Shown here: in pieces, positions 1-5,400 of the stretch | Numbering within the stretch: the first letter of the stretch is position 1 | Layout of the letters: each line of letters begins with the position of its first letter | Source of the DNA: Alphaproteobacteria bacterium | Lineage (GTDB): Bacteria > Pseudomonadota > Alphaproteobacteria > Micavibrionales > Micavibrionaceae | DNA length: 6,778 nt | Assembly (NCBI GenBank): GCA_030639165.1 | Contig: DAOWDF010000097.1 | Span: forward strand, 1-6,778 | Direction of reading: 5' to 3' | The notes under the pieces: model-generated | What the model saw: only the letters and a program-made list of their open reading frames with translations | Told to the model about the DNA's origin: nothing | The model's database searches: none | Translations under genes and position numbers: made by a program

Positions 1-690
1 AATATCCACTTTGATCTGATCAAGCCTCGCGCTGATTTAGATGTAATCATGGTTGCACCAAAAGGCCCAGGCCATACTGTGCGCGGTGAATACCAAAAAG
101 GTGGCGGCGTTCCATGCCTAATCGCAGTTGCACAAGATGCTAGCGGCAACGCAAAAGAAATCGCTCTTTCATATGCCTCTGCTGTTGGTGGTGGTAAGTC
201 AGGTATTATCGAGACTACATTCAAAGATGAGTGCGAAACTGACCTATTTGGTGAGCAAGCAGTTCTTTGTGGCGGAGCGTCCGAGCTTGTTAAAGCTGGT
301 TATGAAGTTCTAACCGAAGCTGGCTACCCACCTGAAATGGCCTATTTCGAATGTTTACACGAGCTTAAACTTATCGTTGATCTTATGTATGAGGGCGGGC
401 TAGCAAATATGCGCTACTCAATCTCTAATACTGCGGAATTTGGCGATTATGTTTCTGGCCCTCGCGTTATCACAAAAGAAACCAAGGAAGAAATGAAACG
501 TATTTTAGCTGATATCCAATCAGGTAAATTCGTTGAAGACTTCATGGGTGGAAATGGCGAAGGCTTAAAGCGCCTAGTTGAAATCCGTGAACGCGAAGCT
601 CAACACCCAATCGAAGAAACAGGCAGAAAGCTGCGCGCTATGATGCCTTGGATTGGCGCTAATCAATTGGTTGATAAAGAAAAGAACTAG
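1..690 (+). CDS. ilvC: Ketol-acid reductoisomerase, class I (5' end outside window)
   Basis: NADPH-dependent acetohydroxyacid isomeroreductase, the second step of valine/leucine/isoleucine synthesis in the cytoplasm. The frame is open from base 1 and gives 229 C-terminal residues. The start includes NIHFDLIKPRADLD followed by APKGPGHTVRGEY, the core of the family. The Mg-binding and active-site residues of the C-terminal knotted domain are visible: D81 and E85 (ETDLFGEQ), E117 and E121 (ECLHE), and S142 (SISNTAEFG), in window numbering. All fit the known family positions 190, 194, 226, 230 and 251 with a constant offset of 109. That implies a normal full length of about 338 residues, with only the Rossmann NADPH domain missing upstream. 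Codon choice (no ATA for Ile, many GCT/GGT) suggests strong expression, unlike most neighbours. The gene ends in GANQLVDKEKN and is followed 28 nt later by a terminator. Confidence 0.97.
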   Translation, partial: NIHFDLIKPRADLDVIMVAPKGPGHTVRGEYQKGGGVPCLIAVAQDASGNAKEIALSYASAVGGGKSGIIETTFKDECETDLFGEQAVLCGGASELVKAGYEVLTEAGYPPEMAYFECLHELKLIVDLMYEGGLANMRYSISNTAEFGDYVSGPRVITKETKEEMKRILADIQSGKFVEDFMGGNGEGLKRLVEIREREAQHPIEETGRKLRAMMPWIGANQLVDKEKN

Positions 691-718
691 TTTCAACTAT
701 TCCAAGAACATACAAATC

Positions 719-744
719 AAGCCCTCTCATTTGAGGGCTTTTTT
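719..744 (+). terminator. Rho-independent terminator of ilvC
   Basis: A perfect 8-bp stem (AAGCCCTC at 719-726 pairing with GAGGGCTT at 733-740) closes a 6-nt loop and runs into a T-tract (739-744). It lies 28 nt after the ilvC stop codon and ends the ilvC transcript. The next gene therefore needs its own promoter. Confidence 0.93.
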
Positions 745-762
745 ATTATCAATAAACTACTA

Positions 763-775
763 TATAATATTAACC
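763..775 (+). promoter_or_regulatory. -10 box giving a probable leaderless mRNA for the TauE-type gene
   Basis: TATAAT at 763-768 is a perfect sigma-70 -10 hexamer. A normal transcription start, about 7 nt downstream, falls at 775-776, on the A of the ATG at 776. No Shine-Dalgarno sequence lies between the box and the start codon. The -35 position (about 739-745) falls in the T-tract of the ilvC terminator and matches the consensus poorly, so the -10 is the main evidence. Confidence 0.55.
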
Positions 776-1546
776 ATGATCGAAACATTATACCAAAGCG
801 AATTTTACTGGCTAATCCTTTCTTTTATAGGATTTATCACTGGAGTAATATGCGCCATGGGTGGCTCTGGCGGATTAATTATAACGCCCTTTCTGATAGC
901 TTCAGGAATGCCAGTACATATAGCCATAGGCTCTGCCAAGTTAAGCTCGCTCGGCATGTGGGCAGCCACCCTATTGAAATTCAAAAATGCAGACAAAATC
1001 CAGTGGAAATACATTTCAACCCTAGTGCCAATAGCATTAATCGGCGGATCTATAGGATCATTATTAACTCTAAGCCTAGATAAAGAAGTGATTTATCCAA
1101 TAGTCGGGCTAGTCCTAATCATCATCGCACCACTTGGGCTTATAAAAAAAGATTTCGGAATAAATAATATAGAATATAGCGCGAGCAGGAAATCCCTAGG
1201 CTATACCATATATTTTCTGATCATGATATTTGGAGGATTCTTTGGCGCGGGAGCCATGACCTTAGCAATAATGTCATTAATCACTTTCTTCGGGCTAACA
1301 GCCTTTCAATCCCATGCCACGCAAATTATTCCATGGGTTACTTTAACAATTATAAGCTCTGCCATATTCGCATATCACGGCTCAATAGATTACATGCTAA
1401 GCGCTACATTGTTTCTAAGTATGACATTAGGCGGTTGGGTCGGAGCTCATTTTGCTATCAAAGGTAGCGATAAATGGGTGAAAATATTCACCTTCTCATT
1501 CGCTTTCCTTATAGGATGTAAGCTGTTATTTGAAACTATATCATAG
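776..1546 (+). CDS. TauE/SafE-family (sulfite exporter type) membrane permease
   Basis: Predicted inner-membrane protein of 256 residues, a usual length for this family (formerly DUF81), whose members move sulfite, sulfoacetate or other organic anions. The substrate cannot be read from sequence. Hydrophobic segments lie at about 11-28, 44-66, 79-100, 104-123, 142-160, 161-175, 183-201, 206-227 and 235-253. The family's internal repeat is visible as glycine-rich turns in each half: GGSGGLIITPFL at 29-40 and GGFFGAGA at 153-160, each followed by a helix with small residues. The start at 776 is chosen because translation from the in-frame ATG at 653 would read through the ilvC stop region and its terminator. 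ATG 776 is instead the first codon downstream of a perfect -10 box. No sulfur-metabolism gene is adjacent, so a sulfite role is not supported by context. Confidence 0.9.
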   Translation: MIETLYQSEFYWLILSFIGFITGVICAMGGSGGLIITPFLIASGMPVHIAIGSAKLSSLGMWAATLLKFKNADKIQWKYISTLVPIALIGGSIGSLLTLSLDKEVIYPIVGLVLIIIAPLGLIKKDFGINNIEYSASRKSLGYTIYFLIMIFGGFFGAGAMTLAIMSLITFFGLTAFQSHATQIIPWVTLTIISSAIFAYHGSIDYMLSATLFLSMTLGGWVGAHFAIKGSDKWVKIFTFSFAFLIGCKLLFETIS

Positions 1547-1584
1547 CCCTAAAGCTCTCATAGAAAACGTAAATCTAGGACGCT

Positions 1585-2064
1585 CTAGTATGGCAAAAGG
1601 CCGTATTTATTGAATATACCTACAGGCTCTTTCTTATTCTCATCATAAATCACGTAGAACATACCATTTTCTTCTGCTGTTGTGATTTCAAATACATGGT
1701 CGATAAATTTCAAAACCCTTTGCTTATCAAATCCTGAAAGCTGCATAAACCCCGCACCTACTTCAAGAACAGGAATATTATCACTATCTGAATATTGGCC
1801 AGTTACAATATTACTCGCATAGAAATCATGCATTATGCGTTTTGCATCGCCAGCATCCTTAATCCAAGCCTCTGGAGTCCAATCATCGCCGTCCCATAAA
1901 GAACGCTGCCCTATCTTTTGACCGCCTAAATATGGTTGATAATCAAGACCTTGCCAATGAGATGGCCACCAGCCCCAAAGCCAAGGCTTAGCCGCAGCAT
2001 AAGACGCTGTGGAAGAACCTATAGAAAAAGTAGCTATAATCAGAAGAAAGCCTAAAACACGCAT
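1585..2064 (-). CDS. Trp-rich exported protein of unknown function
   Basis: 159 residues. The N-terminus is a typical Sec signal peptide: Arg2, a hydrophobic core at 4-19, then SYAAA with cleavage likely after residue 23-25. The mature protein opens with a very aromatic stretch (KPWLWGWWPSHW, 26-37, five Trp in ten residues), and further Trp occur at 57, 62 and 67. The second half (about 72-159) looks like a compact alpha/beta domain ending IVTGQYSDSDN...VFEITTAEENGMFYVIYDENKKEPVGIFNKYG. I recognise no named family. There is no Cys, so it is neither a lipoprotein nor disulfide-bonded; a soluble periplasmic protein is the simplest reading. An AAGGA ribosome site lies 10 nt before the ATG, and a strong promoter lies in the divergent intergenic region. 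It converges with the TauE-type gene, 38 nt apart, with no clear terminator between them. Confidence 0.85.
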   Translation of the reverse strand: MRVLGFLLIIATFSIGSSTASYAAAKPWLWGWWPSHWQGLDYQPYLGGQKIGQRSLWDGDDWTPEAWIKDAGDAKRIMHDFYASNIVTGQYSDSDNIPVLEVGAGFMQLSGFDKQRVLKFIDHVFEITTAEENGMFYVIYDENKKEPVGIFNKYGLLPY

Positions 2065-2083
2065 AATTGAATATTCCTTTTAA

Positions 2084-2112
2084 TTCAACATATTATTAAC
2101 ACATTATATGAT
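2084..2112 (+). promoter_or_regulatory. Candidate promoter for the FlgC-like gene
   Basis: TATGAT (2107-2112, 5/6) is preceded at 17 nt by a weak TTCAAC (2084-2089, 3/6). Transcription would begin near 2119, only about 5 nt before the ATG at 2124, and there is no Shine-Dalgarno sequence. The mRNA would be leaderless or nearly so. The box shares 2107-2108 with the opposing -10. Confidence 0.45.
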
Positions 2113-2130
2113 ACACTAAAAGCATGACAA
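2103..2130 (-). promoter_or_regulatory. Strong sigma-70-like promoter for the Trp-rich exported protein
   Basis: On the minus strand, TTGTCA (2130-2125, 5/6 to consensus) and TATAAT (2108-2103, 6/6) are 16 nt apart. A start near 2096 would give a leader of about 32 nt containing the AAGGA ribosome site at 2079-2075. The -35 box overlaps the first codons of the divergent FlgC-like gene (ATGACAA), and the -10 box overlaps that gene's own -10. Confidence 0.7.
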
Positions 2131-2516
2131 GTGCCATCGCAATAGCATTAACAGGTTTAAATTCTTCCGCTTTGCGGCTAAATGCCAGTGCGTCAAATAT
2201 TGCCAATATAAGCACATCGGGATCGCTGACAGACCCTGATAATGCTCCCTACACGCCATTAACAACGGAATTAAGCACTATAGGAACAACAGGCGGGGTA
2301 CAAACTGACTTTATTCCAAAACCCCAGCCATTCACTCCTGCATACGATCCCGATTCGCCTTTTGCTGATGAAAACGGAATAATTGGCGTTCCAAATATTA
2401 ATATCGCCGAAGAAATCGTTAATATGAAACTCGCCGAAATCACCTACAAAGCAAACCTACACACAATAAAAGTTGCAGGCAGCCTTTTCGACGAATTACT
2501 AGATGCTGTTGATTAA
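2124..2516 (+). CDS. FlgC-like flagellar basal-body rod protein (isolated gene)
   Basis: 130 residues, close to the usual 130-140 of FlgC, a proximal rod subunit exported by the flagellar type III system. The N-terminal rod motif is present: ALTGLNSSALRLNASASNIAN at about 8-28, matching the family's pattern of a small-residue helix ending in NxAN. It is followed by a Gly/Thr/Pro-rich middle with PDNAPYTPL (38-46). The FlgC-like segment FTPAYDPDSPFADENGIIGVPNI (70-92) is the region that separates FlgC from FlgB. The C-terminal helix contains NIAEEIVNMKLAEITYKAN (93-111), like the conserved EMV...Y.AN motif of rod and hook proteins. It has no cleavable signal peptide, as expected. It sits alone: no flgB, fliE or other flagellar gene is adjacent within this window. 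It may be a second copy, a displaced flgC or a repurposed rod-like protein. Confidence 0.8.
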   Translation: MTSAIAIALTGLNSSALRLNASASNIANISTSGSLTDPDNAPYTPLTTELSTIGTTGGVQTDFIPKPQPFTPAYDPDSPFADENGIIGVPNINIAEEIVNMKLAEITYKANLHTIKVAGSLFDELLDAVD

Positions 2517-2565
2517 TAACTTTCCCCTTGATTAACCACCACCATTACTGACAAACTTAATTATT

Positions 2566-2666
2566 AGCCGTTCATATCTTTATCGAGGCAAGGCATGAGC
2601 GAGGAAGCGTATATATTATACGTGACGAGTTGAAATAACGCGGCCTCGGTGAATAGATGGACGACT
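2566..2666. repeat. Nested palindromic repeat element, copy 1 (101 nt)
   Basis: The outer arms, 2566-2589 and 2643-2666 (24 nt each), match as inverted repeats at 18/24 positions. The innermost 6 bp are perfect (CGAGGC / GCCTCG), and three more positions are G-U pairs in plus-strand RNA. Inside are purine-rich spacers of 18 nt (2590-2607) and 20 nt (2623-2642) around a central hairpin, CGTATA (2608-2613) / TATACG (2617-2622). Its geometry and short boxes (ATGAG, TGAAT just after the right inner arm, TTTAT just before the left) match the element at 5224-5325. The right arm ends directly against the ATG of the formyltransferase gene, so the element is that gene's 5' leader. No transposase and no clear target-site duplication are visible. 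Confidence 0.7.
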
Positions 2667-3515
2667 ATGAAGATTGTGTTTTTTGGTTATGATTATACAT
2701 TAGACATCGCCCAGCGCTTAATAGCTGACGGGCATGAGATTATGCGCATTTACACATTTCCTTGCGATAACGCATTTGCATTCAACACCCAACTTTATGA
2801 ATTCGCAAAACATTTTAATATTGAAATATCGGAATCTGAGATAAAAGAACATAACATTGACGCTCTTTTAAGTAATGAGTGCGAAATGTTTATCTGCGCT
2901 GGATACCCACATAAAATACCGTTTATTGATAATGAAAAATCCTACGCCATAAATATACACCCCACCATTTTACCACGCGTCCGCGGCATAATGCCCCTAC
3001 CATATGTTATCATGAAAGAAAATGAAGCCGCTGGTTTTACAGTGCATAAATTAACGTCCGAATTTGATAGTGGCGATATTATATACAGTCAGGCCATACC
3101 AATCGACAAAACAACTGATGTCGAAACTCTGGCTGCAAGAATAGCAATTCAAGCTCCTGATGCAATATCCAATATTATTAGCAATATTGAAAAGCTTTGG
3201 AAAAATTCCCAGCCCCAAAATGAGGCCGAATCATCTTCATATGGAGTGCCTAGCGAAGAAATGCGCTCAATTAACTGGGATGATGGTGTAGATAAAATAC
3301 TATTGAAATCGCGCGCCTTTGGTCGTTATGGAGTAACTGCGACAATAACAAATGATATGGGACAAGCCCAAAACCTAGCTATTTTTCAACTAAGCGCTTG
3401 GGAGGAAGATCATGGCTACGAAGCTGGTAAGCTGCTTCGTTCCTCATCAAGAGAAATAATTATGAGCATAAAAGGTGGCTTTGCCTGTTTAAAAGAATTT
3501 CAGGTCATTGAGTAA
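2667..3515 (+). CDS. Formyltransferase-family protein (10-formyl-THF dependent type), orphan
   Basis: 282 residues. The N-terminal domain (about 1-175) has the formyltransferase fold signature: MKIVFFGYDYTLDIAQRL at the start, NIHPTILPRVRG at 96-107 and FDSGDIIYSQ at 133-142. This supplies the family's catalytic triad as N96, H98 and D134. A C-terminal region (about 198-282, beginning RSINWDDGVDKILLKSRAFGRYG) resembles the OB-like C-terminal domain of methionyl-tRNA formyltransferase. The protein is shorter than typical Fmt (about 310), and the loop after the RG is unlike Fmt (RGIMPLPYVIMKENEAAGFTVHKL), so I do not call it fmt. An amino-sugar N-formyltransferase or another formyl transfer is possible. 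No def (peptide deformylase) or sugar-nucleotide gene is adjacent. The ATG at 2667 is preferred to the in-frame GTG at 2649: the protein motif begins at MKIVFFG, and a weak ATGGA ribosome site lies just upstream inside the palindromic element. Confidence 0.85.
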   Translation: MKIVFFGYDYTLDIAQRLIADGHEIMRIYTFPCDNAFAFNTQLYEFAKHFNIEISESEIKEHNIDALLSNECEMFICAGYPHKIPFIDNEKSYAINIHPTILPRVRGIMPLPYVIMKENEAAGFTVHKLTSEFDSGDIIYSQAIPIDKTTDVETLAARIAIQAPDAISNIISNIEKLWKNSQPQNEAESSSYGVPSEEMRSINWDDGVDKILLKSRAFGRYGVTATITNDMGQAQNLAIFQLSAWEEDHGYEAGKLLRSSSREIIMSIKGGFACLKEFQVIE

Positions 3516-3537
3516 TAAGTTTTATTCATGATATAAA
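3508..3537 (+). promoter_or_regulatory. Candidate promoter for the amidase gene
   Basis: TTGAGT (3508-3513, 4/6) and TATAAA (3532-3537, 5/6) are separated by 18 nt. The -35 box overlaps the last codons and stop of the formyltransferase gene. A start near 3544 leaves a leader of about 37 nt. The amidase could also be reached by read-through, since no terminator lies between the two genes. Confidence 0.45.
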
Positions 3538-3580
3538 GTTAGTTTAGGATATTAATACTTATAAGGACTGAGTAAATCCC

Positions 3581-4810
3581 TTGCCAAATTATAGATACAT
3601 ACTTATCGCCTTCTGCTTGCTGTTAACATTTTCAGCAACCAAGTCATATGCCCTAGATATACAGCAAATACGCTTTGGGGCGCACCCCGATAAAATAAGA
3701 ATGGTTCTGGATGTTAGCGAAGTCACTGATTTCAGAGCATTCATACTGCCGTCCCCGCCTCGCCTTGTCATTGATTTACCAAGATTCACCTGGAAAGCTG
3801 GCCACCCTCCCAAACCTCCACAAACAATGATATCTGATATAAGGCAAGGATTGTTAATGCCAGAAATATCACGAATCGTATTTGACTTAAATAAAACTGT
3901 GGTAATTAAGTCCGCATTCCTGCTCCCTAAGAATGGCCAGCAAGAAAATAGAATTGTAATTGACTACAAAACTGCAAATAACCAAGAGTTTTCTGCAAAT
4001 AAAGATGTACTGCACGGAACATTAAAGATAGATGACTATAAGAACACAATAGATAACATCACAAGCCCTGCTCCCGCTCAAAAGCCCGTGCAACCCAGTT
4101 ATAAAAAGCAAGAAAAGCCACTTATAATTATTGACCCAGGGCATGGCGGTCAAGACCCTGGTGCAATAGGACACTATAAAATACCAGAAAAAAAATTAGT
4201 ATTTTCTCTAGCTAAAGAGCTAAAAAAACAATTGCTAACATCTGGCAAATACAGAGTTATGATGACAAGGGATAAAGATAAATTTATACGCCTAAAAGAT
4301 CGCGTTAAATTTGCCCGAAAGCATGGGGGGGATTTATTCATTTCCATTCATGCCGATTCTATTGGAAAATCATCTGTCCATGGCGCATCAATATATACAT
4401 TATCAAAAAAAGCATCTGATGCCCAAACTGCAAAATTAGCAGAAAAAGAGAATCAAGCTGACTTAATAGCTGGCGTTGATTTTCATGTAGAAGATGAGCA
4501 AGTAGCATTTATTCTAGGAGATTTCCTTATCAATGATACAATGAACCAATCAAAATTCTTTGCGAATACTTTAGCAACAAAAATGAAGTCGGCTGGAATA
4601 AACACACTACATAATACTCACAGATATGCTGGTTTTGCTGTGCTAAAAGCCCCTGACATCCCATCAATTCTAATTGAAGCTGGCTTTGTATCCAATAAAA
4701 AAGAAGCGCGCCTACTTAATAAGCAATCCTACCGACAAAAAATGGCAAAAGCCATTATTTCTGGTATAAACTCTTACTTTAACAGTGTTTATAGAAATGA
4801 GAGCAACTGA
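3581..4810 (+). CDS. amiC: Periplasmic N-acetylmuramoyl-L-alanine amidase (AMIN + Amidase_3)
   Basis: Zinc hydrolase that cuts the amide bond between MurNAc and the stem peptide of peptidoglycan, typically during daughter-cell separation. 409 residues, of normal length. Signal peptide 1-24 (hydrophobic core 6-18, cleavage likely after SYA). AMIN targeting domain about 25-130. Low-complexity Pro/Lys linker about 158-180. Amidase_3 domain 180-402. Zinc ligands and catalytic residues are present: H188 (DPGHGGQDPGA), E203, H257 (SIHAD) and E366 (IEAGFVSN). The insert at about 275-325 is the region that in this family holds the autoinhibitory helix relieved by LytM/EnvC-NlpD type activators (family knowledge; not verifiable here). 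The start is TTG: an in-frame TGA at 3569-3571 excludes earlier starts, and later starts would break the signal peptide. AAGGA at 3563-3567 lies 13 nt upstream, rather far. In many alphaproteobacteria a PBP1A gene follows this amidase; here it does not. Confidence 0.95.
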   Translation: MPNYRYILIAFCLLLTFSATKSYALDIQQIRFGAHPDKIRMVLDVSEVTDFRAFILPSPPRLVIDLPRFTWKAGHPPKPPQTMISDIRQGLLMPEISRIVFDLNKTVVIKSAFLLPKNGQQENRIVIDYKTANNQEFSANKDVLHGTLKIDDYKNTIDNITSPAPAQKPVQPSYKKQEKPLIIIDPGHGGQDPGAIGHYKIPEKKLVFSLAKELKKQLLTSGKYRVMMTRDKDKFIRLKDRVKFARKHGGDLFISIHADSIGKSSVHGASIYTLSKKASDAQTAKLAEKENQADLIAGVDFHVEDEQVAFILGDFLINDTMNQSKFFANTLATKMKSAGINTLHNTHRYAGFAVLKAPDIPSILIEAGFVSNKKEARLLNKQSYRQKMAKAIISGINSYFNSVYRNESN

Positions 4811-4854
4811 TTAAATCATCAATTATATCCTTTGCAATTGCCTGCGCCCATTAG

Positions 4855-4890
4855 AAAAAACCAAAAAAAAACCAGAAAAAGCTTGAAAAA
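4855..4890 (+). promoter_or_regulatory. Four helically phased A-tracts upstream of the lipoprotein gene
   Basis: A-tracts at 4855-4860 (A6), 4863-4871 (A9), 4876-4880 (A5) and 4886-4890 (A5) have centres spaced about 9.5, 11 and 10 bp, close to one helical turn. This is the arrangement of intrinsically bent DNA or an UP-like element. It lies in the 178-nt gene-free stretch 4811-4988. TTGAAA at 4883-4888 could serve as a -35, but the only good -10 (TTTAAT, 4903-4908) is at a short 14-nt spacing, so the exact promoter cannot be assigned. Confidence 0.4.
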
Positions 4891-4988
4891 TAATACTAAT
4901 TGTTTAATTAGGTCTATATAGGTTTTTAATATCACCTTCTCAGCAGGGTACCTAAAAGTTAACAAAATAAAAATCATAAGGAATTAAC

Positions 4989-5195
4989 ATGAAAAATACA
5001 ATTGCTACACTTTGCTTAGTAGGCTCAACTCTTGCTCTATCTGCTTGCGTAAGCTCAGGTAACATTAACACTGCTCCTCCATACAGCCAAGATCGTACAG
5101 CAACACATGGTTCAGAAGTAACTAACTCTGTTAAAGCTACTCCAACTCGCGTAGCACCTGCTACTCAAGTATTCAGAAGAGCTCAAAGCAAATAA
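4989..5195 (+). CDS. Small lipoprotein of unknown function
   Basis: 68 residues with a textbook lipoprotein signal: MKNTIATLCLVGSTLALSAC, lipobox LSAC with C20 as the lipidated cysteine. The residue at +2 is Val, which does not suggest inner-membrane retention, so outer-membrane anchoring is likely (inference). The mature part is only 49 residues, rich in Thr, Ser, Ala and Pro, with a basic tail (VFRRAQSK), and is probably unstructured. A consensus AAGGA ribosome site at 4978-4982 is 6 nt before the ATG. Codons are those of well-expressed genes (GCT, ACT, CCT, no ATA), unlike the adjoining amidase, so it is probably abundant. It follows the amidase by 178 nt with its own AT-rich upstream region, and is followed by a structured 3' UTR and a strong terminator. 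I do not recognise a named family. Confidence 0.85.
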   Translation: MKNTIATLCLVGSTLALSACVSSGNINTAPPYSQDRTATHGSEVTNSVKATPTRVAPATQVFRRAQSK

Positions 5196-5223
5196 TTACC
5201 CCCCTATAATTAAGGGGAAATAA

Positions 5224-5325
5224 AAAGCAAACTGCATTTATGTACGGCTAGGAAAATGAGACGAATAGTATTCTTATACTTAAGGCGAAATTTGACGAAG
5301 ACCGTACTTGAATGTAGGAAGCTTT
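5224..5325. repeat. Nested palindromic repeat element, copy 2 (102 nt)
   Basis: The outer arms, 5224-5247 and 5302-5325 (24 nt each), match as inverted repeats at 18/24 positions. The inner 6 bp (GTACGG / CCGTAC) and the outer 5 bp (AAAGC / GCTTT) are perfect, and two further positions are G-U pairs in plus-strand RNA. Inside are purine-rich spacers of 19 nt (5248-5266) and 21 nt (5281-5301) around a central hairpin, AGTAT (5267-5271) / ATACT (5276-5280), with loop TCTT. The layout is almost the same as at 2566-2666, with moderate sequence similarity. It lies between the lipoprotein stop and its terminator, so it should be transcribed as 3' UTR. The preceding 5196-5223 holds only a weak 5-bp hairpin with no T-run. 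Confidence 0.68.
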
Positions 5326-5334
5326 AGAGATTTT

Positions 5335-5362
5335 AAAAGGCTGCCTTGATGGTAGCCTTTTT
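5335..5362 (+). terminator. Rho-independent terminator of the lipoprotein transcript
   Basis: An 11-bp stem (5335-5345 with 5351-5361, one G-U pair; core AAAAGGCT / AGCCTTTT) closes the 5-nt loop TTGAT and runs into TTTTT (5358-5362). It is the first convincing terminator after the lipoprotein gene. The mRNA therefore carries a 3' UTR of about 165 nt that includes the palindromic element. Confidence 0.9.
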
Positions 5363-5400
5363 ATTGTGTAATCTATCACAAACTTAAATATGGATAAAAA

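Noticed and set aside
653..775. Upstream in-frame ATG at 653 as the start of the TauE-type permease
   Set aside because: It would overlap ilvC and read through the ilvC terminator, adding about 41 residues with no family similarity. The ATG at 776 fits the -10 box and the family length.
805..1083. Open frames on both strands within the TauE-type gene
   Set aside because: They are shadows of a membrane-protein gene with biased codons; there are no initiation signals or motifs.
2649..2666. GTG at 2649 as the start of the formyltransferase
   Set aside because: It lies inside the palindromic element, has no ribosome site, and adds six residues before the canonical MKIVFFG start.
2566..2666. Palindromic element as a simple rho-independent terminator of the FlgC-like gene
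   Set aside because: There is no T-tract after the right arm, which instead runs straight into a start codon. The nested structure is also much larger than a terminator.
3589..3813. Minus-strand open frame opposite the amidase N-terminus
   Set aside because: It is antisense to the signal peptide and AMIN domain, with no ribosome site or promoter.
5198..5215. CCCCT...AGGGG hairpin after the lipoprotein stop as a terminator
   Set aside because: The stem is only 5 bp and is followed by A-rich, not T-rich, sequence. The convincing terminator is at 5335-5362.
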